Origin: Pseudomonas sp. KNUC1026
GTDB taxonomy: Bacteria; Pseudomonadota; Gammaproteobacteria; Pseudomonadales; Pseudomonadaceae
Direction of reading: 5' to 3'
DNA length: 64,000 nucleotides
Assembly: GCF_021650705.1 (NCBI RefSeq)
Contig: NZ_CP087138.1
Location: 2,170,001-2,234,000 of the forward strand
Positions 10,165 through 20,565 of this stretch are shown here, in pieces (the first letter of the stretch is position 1; each line of letters begins with the position of its first letter). The notes under the pieces are model-generated. The model did not search any database, had not been told where the DNA came from, and was given only the letters and a program-made list of their open reading frames with translations. Made by a program: the position numbers and the translations under genes.

Positions 10165-11366
10165 ATGCCTGAAGCAGACAATCATCCTCACTGGCAGCGC
10201 AACCTTGCCGTGTGCGTGTTCGGATCCTTTACCACGCTGGTGGCGATGACGCTGCTGTTGCCGTTTCTGCCTCTATACGTTGCCCAGCTCGGCGTGCAGG
10301 ACCCTGCCGCCGTGGTGCAGTGGTCTGGCGTTGCGTTCGGGGCGACCTTCTTTCTGCGGCCCTCACCGCACCGCTGTGGGGCCGGCTGGGCGACCGCTAC
10401 GGGCGCAAGCTGATGCTGATTCGTGCAAGCCTGGGCATGGCAGTCGCGATGTCCCTGATCGGCTTGGCCCAGGATGTGTATCAACTGGTAGCACTGCGCT
10501 TGCTAGCCGGGTTGTTGGGTGGCTACGCCTCCGGCTCGACCATCCTGGTGGCGACGCAAACACCCAAGGGCCGTTCGGCCTGGGCGTTGGGCATGCTGGC
10601 CTCGGGGGTGATGGCAGGTAATGTTGCGGGGCCGTTGATCGGCGGTTCGCTGCCGCCTCTGATCGGCATCCGCGGCACGTTCATGCTGGCGGGGGGCGTC
10701 ATCTTCATTGCATTCCTGGCCACGATGTTTTTTCTCAAGGAGGCGCCCCGCCCCGGCCCCGGGCGCGCCAAGGCTTCGCCTGCCATGACCTCGATCGAGC
10801 CGCAAGCCAGGCGCAAGGTAGGGGTGATGTACACCACCGCCGCCATGTTGATGTTCGCGACGTTGTCGATCGAGCCGATCATAACGGTGTATCTGCAAGC
10901 ACTGGGGGCGGAGCCGCTGACACTGATGGCCGGGCTTGCCATGTCCGCCACCGCATTGGGCAGCATTCTCGCGGCGCCACGGGTGGGCAAACTGGCGGAC
11001 CGTGTCGGCCACTGGAAGGTGGTGGCCGCCTGTTTGCTTTTGGCTGCCGCGACGGTAGTGCCACAAGGCCTGCTCAGCAATAGTTGGCAATTGATTGGCT
11101 GGAGATTCGTGATGGGCCTGGCCTTGGGCGGTTTGTTACCCTGCGTCGCCGCGATCATTCGCCACAACGTGCCCGACCACCTGGCCGGGCGCATGCTGGG
11201 TTATTCCACCTCGGCCCAGTACAGCGGGCAGGTGCTCGGCCCGCTGGCGGGAGGTTTTCTGGCAGGCCACGTCGGGATGCGCGCAGTGTTTGCACTCACC
11301 GCGCTGCTGCTGGCCATTGCAGCCGGATTGGTGTGGGCCTCAAGGCCCAGGCCGGCGACGGCCTGA
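10165..11366 (+). CDS. MFS drug-efflux-type transporter, interrupted frame
   Basis: A 12-TM major facilitator of about 400 residues resembling the DHA1 multidrug exporters. It shows LLPFLPLYVAQLGV in TM1, the loop signature PLWGRLGDRYGRKLML between TM2 and TM3, and GLLGGYASGSTILVATQTP in TM4. The first 60 codons and the rest are in different frames; the break is near 10348, where one base is missing and its restoration gives ATFFSAALTAPLWG. It is divergent from the DUF924 gene with 151 bases between starts, which must hold both promoters. Confidence 0.85.
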
Positions 11367-11367
11367 T

Positions 11368-11481
11368 TCAGCCATGGCCAAACCAATAAACGGCAGCTGC
11401 GGCCAGCATCGCCAGCAGGAACGCGGTTGCCCAGGCATCGACATGATGGCTGGCCTTGCGAGGCTTCACGGGATGGCTCAT
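11368..11481 (-). CDS. Small single-span membrane protein, hypothetical
   Basis: A 37-codon gene with a basic start (MSHPVKPRKASHHVDAWA) and one hydrophobic stretch TAFLLAMLAAAAVYWFGHG that reaches the C-terminus. An AGAGG ribosome-binding site lies 9 bases before the ATG at 11481. It is convergent with the MFS gene, whose stop ends one base away from this stop. The good start signal and compact fit support a real gene, but no function can be assigned. Confidence 0.55.
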   Translation of the reverse strand: MSHPVKPRKASHHVDAWATAFLLAMLAAAAVYWFGHG

Positions 11482-11711
11482 GGTGGTGCCCTCTTGTGGG
11501 TTGTTATCAATGGCACTTTCGTACCAGTGAAGGCCAACCTTGGAACAAACACAAGTGGCGGAGCCTACCGGATATAACCTTCTTAGAGCGTTTGGTTCTT
11601 TGCATATGCCAATGAGTGGCTTTAATGAATATGTAAAAAAGGGTATCTTCCGGCCGCTCTGCGAGGAGTGCGCGGCCGTGCGCGCAATACCCGCCTGAAA
11701 ACAGGATCCTT
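11482..11711. other. Intergenic region upstream of cysI
   Basis: This 230-base AT-richer stretch separates the small divergent membrane gene from the sulfite reductase gene and must carry both promoters. A pyrimidine-rich ATAACC / TTAAT area at 11575-11640 precedes the cysI start, but no operator could be named with confidence. No coding potential was seen. Confidence 0.5.
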
Positions 11712-13369
11712 ATGTACGTTTACGACCAGTACGACCAACGGATCATCGAGGACCGCGTCAAGCAGTTCCGTGACCAGACCCGCCGATACCTGGCAGGTGA
11801 ACTGAGCGAAGAAGAATTCCGCCCGCTGCGCTTGCAGAACGGCCTGTACATCCAGCGTTTCGCACCGATGCTGCGCGTCGCTGTGCCCTACGGCCAGCTG
11901 ACCTCTCGCCAGACGCGCATGCTCGCCAGGATCGCCCGCGACTACGATAAAGGCTACGCACACATCAGCACCCGCCAGAACGTGCAGTACAACTGGCCGG
12001 CGCTTGAAGACATTCCCGATATCCTGGCGGAATTGGCCACGGTGCAGATGCACGCCATCCAGACCAGCGGTAACTGCCTGCGCAACGTCACTACCGACCA
12101 GTTCGCCGGCGTGGCTGCCGATGAAGTCGTCGACCCGCGCCCGTGGTGCGAAATCGTTCGCCAGTGGACCACCTTCCACCCCGAATTCGCCTACCTGCCA
12201 CGCAAGTTCAAGATCGCCGTTAATGGCTCGGCTGCCGACCGCGCAGCCATCGAAGTGCACGACATCGGCCTGGAGCCTGTGCGCAATGCCGCTGGCGAGC
12301 TGGGCTTCCGAGTGCTGGTCGGCGGAGGCCTGGGCCGCACCCCGATCGTCGGTGCCTTCATCAATGAATTCCTGCCCTGGCAAGACCTGATCAGCTATCT
12401 GGATGCGATCCTGCGCGTCTACAACCGCTACGGGCGCCGGGACAACAAGTACAAGGCGCGGATCAAGATCCTGGTCAAAGCGCTCACCCCGAAGTGTTCG
12501 CCGAGAAGGTCGAGGCCGAAATGGCCTACCTGCGCGGTGGCAGCACCACACTGACCGAAGCCGAAGTGCAGCGCGTAGCCCAGCACTTCGTCGACCCCGA
12601 ATACAAGGCCCTGCCCGACCACAGCGCCGAGCTCGCCGCGCTGGATGCCGAGCACCCGGGCTTTGCACGCTGGCGCTCGCGCAACGTGCAGGCGCACAAG
12701 CGCGCGGGCTATGCGGCTGTGACCCTGTCGCTCAAACCCACTGGCGTGGCGCCGGGCGATGCCACCGACAAACAGCTCGACGCCATTGCCGACATGGCCG
12801 ACCGCTACAGTTTCGGCGAGCTGCGCACCTCTCACGAGCAGAACATCATCCTGGCCGATGTCGAGCAGAGCCAATTGCACGCGCTGTGGCTCGAGGCCCG
12901 TGAGCAAGGCTTCGCCACGCCGAACATCGGCCTGCTGACCGACATCATCTGCTGCCCGGGCGGTGATTTCTGCTCGCTGGCCAACGCCAAGTCGATCCCG
13001 ATCGCCGAATCCATCCAGCGCCGTTTCGATGACCTGGACTACCTGTTCGACGTGGGCGAGCTGGACCTGAACATCTCCGGCTGCATGAATGCCTGTGGCC
13101 ACCACCACGTGGGCCATATCGGCATCCTGGGTGTCGACAAGAAAGGCGAAGAGTTCTACCAGGTCTCGCTCGGCGGCAACTCGGCGCGCGATGCAAGCCT
13201 GGGCAAGATCCTCGGCCCCTCCTTCGCGCAGGAGCAGATGGCCGATGTGATCGAAAAACTGATCAACGTCTACGTCGAAACGCGTACCGAAGACGAGCGC
13301 TTCATCGACACCTACCAGCGAATCGGGATCGAGCCTTTCAAGGAGCGCGTCTATGCAGCGAATCATTAA
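11712..13369 (+). CDS. cysI: Nitrite/sulfite reductase hemoprotein, interrupted frame
   Basis: A siroheme / [4Fe-4S] reductase of about 552 residues that takes sulfite to sulfide in assimilatory sulfur metabolism. It carries the two ferredoxin-like half domains, the siroheme loop HISTRQNVQYNWP, QTSGNCLRN, and the four cluster cysteines in IICCPGGDFC (about residues 412-420) and SGCMNACGHH (about 456-460). The frame breaks at 12487-12491 inside a run of four C; a fifth C restores KALTPEVFAEKVEAE. The DUF934 gene overlaps its end by 17 bases, as is usual in pseudomonads. It is the single-polypeptide type without a CysJ partner. Confidence 0.93.
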
Positions 13370-13850
13370 GAATGGCGAAGTGGTGGACGAAACCTGGCAC
13401 CTGCTGCCCAAGGACGCAACCCTCGATGTGCTCAGCAACTGTGACGACTACATCGTGCCGCTGGCCCTGTGGCGTGAGCACGCTCATGCCCTGAAGGCAC
13501 GCGACGGCGGGCTGGGTATCTGGCTCGACAGCGATGAAGAGGCCGAGGAAATCGGCGACCACGCCAGTGAGTTTCAGGTGATTGCCCTGAACTTCCCGGC
13601 GTTCACAGATGGGCGCAACTATTCCAATGCGCGCCTGCTGCGTGATCGCTATCAGTTCAAGGGCGAACTGCGCGCGATCGGTGATGTGCTACGCGATCAG
13701 CTGTTTTATCTGCACCGCTGCGGCTTTGACGCGTTCGCCTTGCGTGCCGATAAAGACCCCTATGAGGCGCTTGAAAGCCTGAATGACTTTTCGGTGACCT
13801 ATCAAGGCGCAACGGACGAGCCACTGCCGTTGTTCCGCCGGCGCGGTTGA
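13353..13850 (+). CDS. DUF934 family protein, sulfite reductase partner
   Basis: A 165-residue protein of the DUF934 family, which is found almost only directly behind cysI-type reductases. Visible blocks are the start MQRIIKNGEVVDETWHLL, IWLDSDEEAEEIG, VIALNFPAFTDGRNYSNARLLRDR and GFDAFALRADKD. The 17-base overlap with cysI points to coupled translation and a shared role in sulfur assimilation, perhaps in electron delivery or assembly; that role is inferred from context only. A strong terminator follows 7 bases after the stop. Confidence 0.93.
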   Translation: MQRIIKNGEVVDETWHLLPKDATLDVLSNCDDYIVPLALWREHAHALKARDGGLGIWLDSDEEAEEIGDHASEFQVIALNFPAFTDGRNYSNARLLRDRYQFKGELRAIGDVLRDQLFYLHRCGFDAFALRADKDPYEALESLNDFSVTYQGATDEPLPLFRRRG

Positions 13851-13856
13851 GCGCAG

Positions 13857-13883
13857 AAAAGGCCGCCCATCGGGCGGCCTTTT
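13857..13883 (+). terminator. Rho-independent terminator after cysI-DUF934
   Basis: A perfect 12-base stem (AAAAGGCCGCCC pairing with GGGCGGCCTTTT) around a three-base loop sits directly after the DUF934 stop. The A-flank and T-flank make it able to act in both directions. Confidence 0.9.
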
Positions 13884-13931
13884 CATGGGCGGGCATCGGT
13901 AGATCGTGGCATCACCCTGATCTTCGACCGC

Positions 13932-13965
13932 TGAAACGCCCGAGTGCACTGTATCGGGCGTTTCA
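13932..13965 (-). terminator. Hairpin downstream of the large LRR gene
   Basis: An 11-base perfect stem (TGAAACGCCCG with CGGGCGTTTCA) encloses a 12-base loop, 57 bases past the stop of the minus-strand LRR gene. It lacks a clear T-run, so it may be a weak terminator or an RNA-stabilising hairpin. Confidence 0.5.
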
Positions 13966-14021
13966 ATTATCTGAACGCAGGGCACCTGCCTGGGCTGGAC
14001 GGCAATGCTGCCAGACCGACC

Positions 14022-17000
14022 TCACTCCTGCACAGGCTCCCACCAAGGCTTCACCACCTGCTCGGTGATCTCCCGCGCCAGTCGTTCCTGCACCATCACC
14101 CGAGTGCGCCGGTAGATAAGCGAAGCGCGGCGGTACTGATCTTCACTCAGTTGCACCGACTGTGGCACGCCGTCTATGCGCCATGCCACATCGTTCACAG
14201 GCTCCACAACATCCACCGGGTGCTCCCAGGCCAAGAAACGCCCTGGGCAACTCATCGCTGGGGGCAATCATCTGGTCGACCAGGGCGCTGGGCAGTTCAC
14301 CGCTGTCCATAGGCTCGGCCGTCGCCTCCTCTAGCCACTGCAGGGCTTGCTCCCACTGTTCGACGCTTTCGTCCCAACGCGGGTCCAGCAGGCTCAGGTA
14401 AGGGCGCCAGTCCTGTTCGCCAAGGGTCGAGCCCAGGGCGTTCTGATCCAGGCCGTGGCTGCTTCTGAGCAACCAGTCCAAAAAGCGGCTCTGCACAGTG
14501 TGACTCGCGGCTTGCTCTGGACCGAACAAATCTCGAAGCTCTTCCTGCCAGTGGCGATAGTTATGTTGCAGCAGCGCGTCGAAACGGTCCTCCGGCGCTG
14601 CCAACGAGCTGCGTTGAGCGGCTTCGAAGGCTTGCAACTGACGGCTCAGGCCTGCCAGGTTGGGCGCCCAGTAATCATGAATCTGGCTGAAAAGCCGATG
14701 CCGAAGTACGCTCAGGCGCTGCTCGAAATCCATGATCGCCGCGCGCTCACGGCTGTAACCATGGCGCGCGTCGAAGACGTGGGCGAGAAACTCACGCCAG
14801 GCGGCCGTCGGCGCACCTTCCTGCGCCACTTGTTCACTGACCCAGTCCAGAAACGTTGCATTGACAGAATTGCCCCGCGCAATTCGAACGGCTCGGGTCA
14901 GCACAGGATCCGGTGCGATCCAGAAATCGGCACGGTGCAGCACATAAACGCCCAAACCTTGCAACTGCGCCACCTGGCCACCCTGTACCGGATTCTCGTC
15001 CATCCGGATATACAGAACGCTGATGTTATCGGGGGCATCCCGCAGCGCCTGGATCAACGGTGCGACCTGCTGCAGGCGGTTGTTACTCAGGTCCACCGAA
15101 CGCAGCGCACTGTGCCTGCGCCGGATCAGCCCCCCAGGCCACGAGGTAACTCGGTCAGCTGAGCATGCTCCAGGTTCAGGTTGACCAGATTCTCCAGGCC
15201 CGTCACATCAGGGGCACGGCCCAGCGGGTTGTTCCATAAGTCGAGGGTATGCAACTCGGATAAGCCCGCTATGAATCCCTCGCTGCCTGAGGGAATCCGA
15301 AGATTGCTGCTTTCCATCATCAACGTGCGCAGATGGAGGAGTTTGCCGATAGCCGCCAGATGATCGGCTGCCATCTCTCCGGCGTGATTCCACCGAAAAA
15401 TCCGCAGGTCGCTCAACTCGGCCAGCTTGCCCAAAGCCTGCGCATCTACTGTATGCAAGCCGGAGATATCCAGCGACTGAAGGGGCCGCGCTGGCTCGAG
15501 CACGGGTTGTTGTGGCAACAGAACATCAAACATGTCAGGGCTGGGGCTGAGCTGAGTATTGCCAAGATCAAGTCGTACCAGATGTCTCATCGACTGTATC
15601 GCAGTCGGCAAGTGCTGCAGGGGATTATTGCGAAGAATGAGTGTATGGACGTTCGGGAAACACCTCAGAAATGCATCGTTCGATGAGCTCAAGGCCATAT
15701 CCGACAATTCGAGAATTCGCACATGCGCGAATTCGATATTCAATGCCGGCAGGTTGCTCAAGGGCAGATACGACAACCGCAACGAACTCACCCGGGCACC
15801 GTCGTAGCCGTACATATAGGTTTCCCGGCGCCAGCACGCCATGATCGATTGGCTGGCGGTTGCAAGTGCAGCGTCATCCTGTGGGTGCTCGGCGTCTGGC
15901 AGCGACGCCTGGAACCGCCATTCGCGCAACGCCGCATCGACTGCCAGCCGCTGTTCTTCCAAGGCTGTGAGAGTATCGGCAAGCGGCAGGCCGCTATCAG
16001 CGACCAGCGATTGCCGGAGTTCGGCGAGCGCATCACCTTGAGCCCAGGGGAACAGCCTGCGCAAACGCCATGTGCTCGAACGCATGAGCAGGGAGGACGC
16101 TGAAAAGCGACCTGACAGTGGATAACCCAACGCCCCGTTGACGCGCTGCACTGGGCGTAACAGGTAACGTTCGGAAGGTCGGATGCCCAGGTCCCGCTGC
16201 GCCCTGCCGACGTCTTCCCAGGCCTGGGCCACGACACGATTTCTCAACCACTGCGGCGTTTCGCCCTTGAACAGTTGTTGACGCGCCGCCGGCGCCAGTG
16301 CGTCATGGATGGCCATTTCAAGCGTGGCAGGAGGGCTCCACGCTCCCGCCTGGTTGTATTTGTACTCACTGCCAAAACGCCGGATTTCGATAGCCACCCC
16401 CTGCCCTGGCCCGGCGTCACCGAGCGCGGCCCCCTCGAAAGTCGTGCTTTCCAGCCGCAAGTGCACGCCCGAAGGCCACTCCGGCAGGCGCGCCAGGTTG
16501 GCCATGAACAGGCGGTCGGCATCATCACCGGGCTCTGCGTTTTCCAGCGCTACCAATGCTCGAGCGGCGCGCAGCCGTCTGCTTTGCTCCAATGCTTTCA
16601 ACGCAAGTCCCGGAACCAGCTTGCCTTGAGTGAGGTGGTGCATTTGCTCCGGATCGGCGCTGTTGACCACATCCTGGGCCATGTCCACTGGAAGGCTGGG
16701 AAAAGACCTGAGTACTGTGATGCCCGCCTCATCGACCTCGGGCTGTCCCAGCCAAAGCGGCATCAATGCGCTCACCTGCGAATGGAGGTAGTCAGCCCAG
16801 CGCCATGCCAGTGCCCGGGATTGCTGGTCAGGGACGGGAGAGCCGGCAATGGCCTGGCGCTGCTCGTCGGTCAACACAGCCAATAGCTTGGCCGACCATG
16901 CTCCGGAGGTGAAATCATCGGTTTGCACGACAACTTGCGCTGGGCCGTCGCCTGTACCGATCCGAAGAACGCCTTGCGGCCTTTCGTAGTCCAGGCCCAG

Positions 17001-18946
17001 CCCCTGCGGCCAGCCCGGCAGGCGGCCCAGCGTCAGCAACGTATCGCTGTCGGTTGAGCTCATCACGCCATCCTGGCGCAGAGCGTTTATACAGCCGGCG
17101 GCTCCCCGACGCAGGGCGCGCTCGCGGAGCCAGTAACGCAGCGCACCCGGCAGCGGAGCGTGCTGTTCGGCGAGCATCCTCAAACGTTGCTCTGGAACGC
17201 CCGACAGCCTCAAGGCGTCAAGCATGTCCTGGTCATCGGCAGCCTCGGGCAAATCGGCGAATGCTCGCAACAAATTGATGCCTTGGCGAGCGAGCGGACT
17301 ATCTTGAGCCCATTGCCAGCGACCCAGTGGTGCCGGAACCAGCTCCGGAACGATGCCCGAGTGATTGGCTGGCACGTGCAACGCCAGCTCCTGGCCCTGC
17401 CCGACGACAGGTACCACTTCATCCTCTTCGAGCCGAACCCAGTGGCCAGTACCCCATGAATAGGCGCCTCCCGGTGCAGAAGGAATATGCCGAGCTGCAG
17501 CGTCGCTGTGCCATAGCGCACGGTCGTGGCGCCACAGCCTGGGCTGGCCGTCGCGGCCGTTGGCTATGTGCAAGCCTGAAAGCAAGCGGCCCTGAATACG
17601 CTGCAACAGTAGGCCCGCTGCGAGGTTGGCCGCGACCGCGAAAAATTGCCGGACCGCGGCCTTGCGGTCCCCTAAGCTCCAGCTTTGGTAACCGTCATAA
17701 AGCTGGCTGGCAACACCATCGACGAATACCGCCAGCGCCCCCAACCCAAGGGTTGGCAACCTGGCACCAGCATGGCGGAGATGAACAACCCTTGTTCGCT
17801 GTTGTTGATCCATTGAGCCAGCAAAGCACCGTGCCGCTCGGTGACAAGATCCTGGCTGGGTACTGCCAGCACTCGGGCATTGCTCAGCAGGCAGGCACGC
17901 CATTGGCGAAATTGCACTGCCGGGTCGTCATCGGCACGTTCAGTGAATCGCACCGTTGCGGCGTGGGCCGCGCTGGCAGCTGCCACCGGCCGAACCAGCG
18001 GCGAGTCAGTGGCGTCACCCAGGTTGGCGGCCAATTGACGTGCCAACTGCGGTTGCTCGTTCAAACGGGCCAGCCTCAAGGCAAATGCCCGGCCAGCTCG
18101 ATTACGCAACACAGCGACCAGGTAATCACGGGCCAGGTCGGCATGAGCGAAACCGTGCAGCGCGCCGCCTGGCGCATTGGGCGCGTAGAGCACCGCACCT
18201 TCCTGCCTGCCGTCGTAGAGGAAAGCGCCCTCCAACTGGCAGCCAAACACCCTTACCTCGCGCGCAGAGCCGGCCAGTTGGCCGCTGCCCAGGCGGTCTG
18301 CCAATTCCGGTGCGATGTGCCCCTGCAGGCGAGCTTCGCAGATCGCCAATGCAAGCTGCGCCTGCTGCCAGGCCACAAAAGCGTGCTCAAGCACTGAACT
18401 GATGTGCTCATCCAGAAAGAGAATGCGATTGAGCTCGCGTTGATACGCTCCCCCGATGTCCAACAGATAGGCGGCTTTGACAAAGTCACGGGGGCGAACC
18501 TGATCGCTACCGTGGACAGTGAAGGCCTCCTCGGGGTCGCCAAAGCCGTCGGGGCTTGGGTAATTGACCAACGCGGCGCGCAGGAGTGAGCTGGTTCGCT
18601 CTCGCCCGGGGCAGAGCGGCTCGAGCACTGCACTCACCAGCGAGCCACTGGCGTTGATCGGCCCGCCCACCGAAGGCAGGCAGGAGGGCCGCCAGCGGCG
18701 CTCGATGGTCACTTTTTCGGGGTCTACTCCGGTACCGAAGTGGCTGTCCAGCATCGGCTGAAGACGTTCCAGCGCGAAGGTCGATGGGTCCGGTATATGG
18801 CTGAGCGCCGTGCGCAGCGCCTGGCATGAGCCTTCAGCCCTGAGCGTCAGGGCTTCCAGCTGATCGCGCGATTGCTGATTGGCCTTGAGCAGCCAATCAG
18901 GCAGGCGTGCCTTGAAAACGTCGTAGTAGGGAATACGCTGGTTCAT
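14022..18946 (-). CDS. Giant DUF6543-like / LRR toxin-type protein (copy 1), interrupted frame
   Basis: Joined across three frame breaks this gene encodes about 1640 residues. The N-terminal 400 residues resemble the DUF6543 / dermonecrotic-toxin-related region of pseudomonad giant proteins (LPDWLLKANQQSRDQLEAL, then IPDPSTFALERLQPMLDSHFG). A hydrophobic segment follows at about 385-410 (ISAMLVPG, LGLGALAVFVDGVASQLYDGYQ). About eight leucine-rich repeats lie at about 1050-1320 (HTLILRNNPLQHLP, HTLDLWNNPLGRAP, VDLSNNRLQQV). The last 310 residues align with copy 2 and contain no cysteine, so this is not a NEL ubiquitin ligase. Breaks: near 17761 and at 15130-15135 (a run of six C), one base lost each; near 14245, one gained or two lost. 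ATG 18946 has GGAGGCTC upstream. No signal peptide is seen. An effector role is inferred from family resemblance. Confidence 0.75.
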
Positions 18947-19009
18947 TGAAGAGCCTCCATGAAAAGGCCCTACCCTGCGGCAACCTGCGCACTGGCATGC
19001 GGCGTTTAT

Positions 19010-20029
19010 CTACCACATGCGCCATTGGCTCAATGCCGCCCACGCGCGGCTTGCACCTTGCTCTGCCGCTGCGGCTGCGGCCAGGCCGACACGCTCCTGC
19101 AGGCTCTTGCGCTCCTCGAAGTGGAGGCTGAACAGCTCGGCAACCTTGGCTCGTTCGGCCAGGTATTCGTCGCTGGTCTTGATCTCGTCCACCAGCTTCA
19201 TGTCGAGCGCGCTCACGCCCAGCCACACTTCACCGGTAGCGACGGCTTCGATCAACAGCTGCGGGCGGTAATGCACCACGAAGTTCTTGAACAGGCGGTG
19301 AGTGATTTCAAGGTCTTCCTGAAACTTCTCACGACCCTTCTCGGTGTTTTCGCCCAGTACCGTGAGCGTGCGCTTGTACTCGCCAGCGGTGTGCATTTCG
19401 ACATCGATGTCGTGTTTGCGCAGCAGGCGATGAACGTTGGGCAGCTGTGCGACCACGCCGATCGAGCCGATGACCGCAAACGGTGCGCTGAGAATCTTTT
19501 CACCGATGCAGGCCATCATGTAACCGCCGCTGGCGGCGACCTTGTCGACGCACACCGTCAGCGGAATACCTGCCTGGCGGATGCGCGCCAGTTGCGAAGA
19601 AGCCAGGCCATAGCTATGTACCAGGCCGCCGCCGCTCTCAAGGCGCAGCACGACCTCATCCCGAGGCGTGGCAACCGTCAGCAGCGCGGTGATCTCACGG
19701 CGCAGGCTTTCGGTGGCCGAGGCTTTGATATCGCCGTCGAAGTCCAGCACGAATACCCGCTCGGAATTGTCCTTGCGCTTCTTGCTGGCCTTTTGGGCCT
19801 TGGCTTGCTGCTTGCGCAGGCGTTTGAGTGCGTCCTTGTCGAGCAGGCTGCTTTCCAGCCGCTCGCGCAGCTGCCTGTATGCATCGTTGAGTTTGTGTAC
19901 CTGCAACTGGCCGCCCTTGCGGCGGCCTTTGCTGCGGGCGGAAGCCACCGCCGCCAGAACGATCAGGATGGCTACCACCAAGGTGGCGGTCTTGGCGAGA
20001 AAGCCCAGGTAATCGGCGAAAAACTCCAC
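19010..20029 (-). CDS. sohB: SohB inner-membrane serine protease
   Basis: A 339-residue signal-peptide-peptidase-like protease of the S49 family. The N-terminus has one membrane span (TATLVVAILIVLAAVAS) and a basic coiled region. The catalytic serine is in KVAASGGYMMACIG and the catalytic lysine in the ALDMKLVDEIKTSDEYL block. GTG 20029 is chosen because AAGGAGAC lies 4-11 bases before it and the family begins VEFFADYLGFLAKTA. The upstream ATG would add 20 atypical residues. The giant LRR gene starts 63 bases after its stop on the same strand, so cotranscription is possible. Confidence 0.92.
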   Translation of the reverse strand: MEFFADYLGFLAKTATLVVAILIVLAAVASARSKGRRKGGQLQVHKLNDAYRQLRERLESSLLDKDALKRLRKQQAKAQKASKKRKDNSERVFVLDFDGDIKASATESLRREITALLTVATPRDEVVLRLESGGGLVHSYGLASSQLARIRQAGIPLTVCVDKVAASGGYMMACIGEKILSAPFAVIGSIGVVAQLPNVHRLLRKHDIDVEMHTAGEYKRTLTVLGENTEKGREKFQEDLEITHRLFKNFVVHYRPQLLIEAVATGEVWLGVSALDMKLVDEIKTSDEYLAERAKVAELFSLHFEERKSLQERVGLAAAAAAEQGASRAWAALSQWRMW

Positions 20030-20170
20030 AGTGTCTCCTTGTTGGCGCAAGCCCTGGCCGTGCCACGGCGCGGCGATGGCGGCAAGCATACCGGCGCGCT
20101 GTGGCGGCGGCCAGCGGTGGCCAACAGGCGGTGCTGAAACACCCTTTTGAAACGAGCGTATGAAATGCCG

Positions 20171-20200
20171 TTGACAGCGCCCGCCCCTTGCTCCTAACCT
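20171..20200 (+). promoter_or_regulatory. Candidate sigma-70 promoter for the SCP2 gene
   Basis: A consensus TTGACA (20171-20176) is followed after 18 bases by TAACCT (20195-20200), about 50 bases before the SCP2 gene start. The -35 is perfect, the -10 weak. Confidence 0.45.
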
Positions 20201-20250
20201 GCGCCATCGCTCGCCGCGCGAGCCCTCACGAGCCCCAACCGGAGTCCACC

Positions 20251-20565
20251 ATGACCGACGTTTCCCGCGCCATCGAAGCCATGAAAGCCCGATTCAACCC
20301 CGCTGCTGCCAGCGGGCTCGACCTGATCTTCGGTTTCAACATCGACGATGCCCAGCACTTCAACCTGATCGTCAAGGACGGCACCTGCGAGCTGCAGGAA
20401 GGCGAAAATGCCGATGCCAACGTCACTCTGGTCACCGACAGCGAAACCCTCGCGGGCATCGTGAGCGGTGAAACCGACGGCATGCAGGCCTTCATGCAGG
20501 GCAAGCTGCGCACCGAAGGCGACATGATGCTGGCGCTCAAACTCAATGAGCTGTTCCCGGCCTGA
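20251..20565 (+). CDS. SCP2 sterol-binding domain protein
   Basis: A 104-residue single-domain protein of the SCP2 fold, a hydrophobic-pocket lipid carrier. The pattern AIEAMKARFNPAAASGLDLIFGFNI, then VTLVTDSETLAGIVSGETDGMQAFMQGKLRTEGDMMLALKL is typical of small stand-alone bacterial SCP2 proteins. It probably binds acyl or sterol-like lipids in the cytoplasm; no ligand is known. It ends 23 bases inside the convergent kinase gene. Confidence 0.92.
   Translation: MTDVSRAIEAMKARFNPAAASGLDLIFGFNIDDAQHFNLIVKDGTCELQEGENADANVTLVTDSETLAGIVSGETDGMQAFMQGKLRTEGDMMLALKLNELFPA

Noticed and set aside
14022..18946. NEL-type E3 ubiquitin ligase
   Set aside because: LRRs in a giant pseudomonad protein suggest it, but the region after the LRRs has no cysteine in copy 1 and no C-x-D type motif in either copy.
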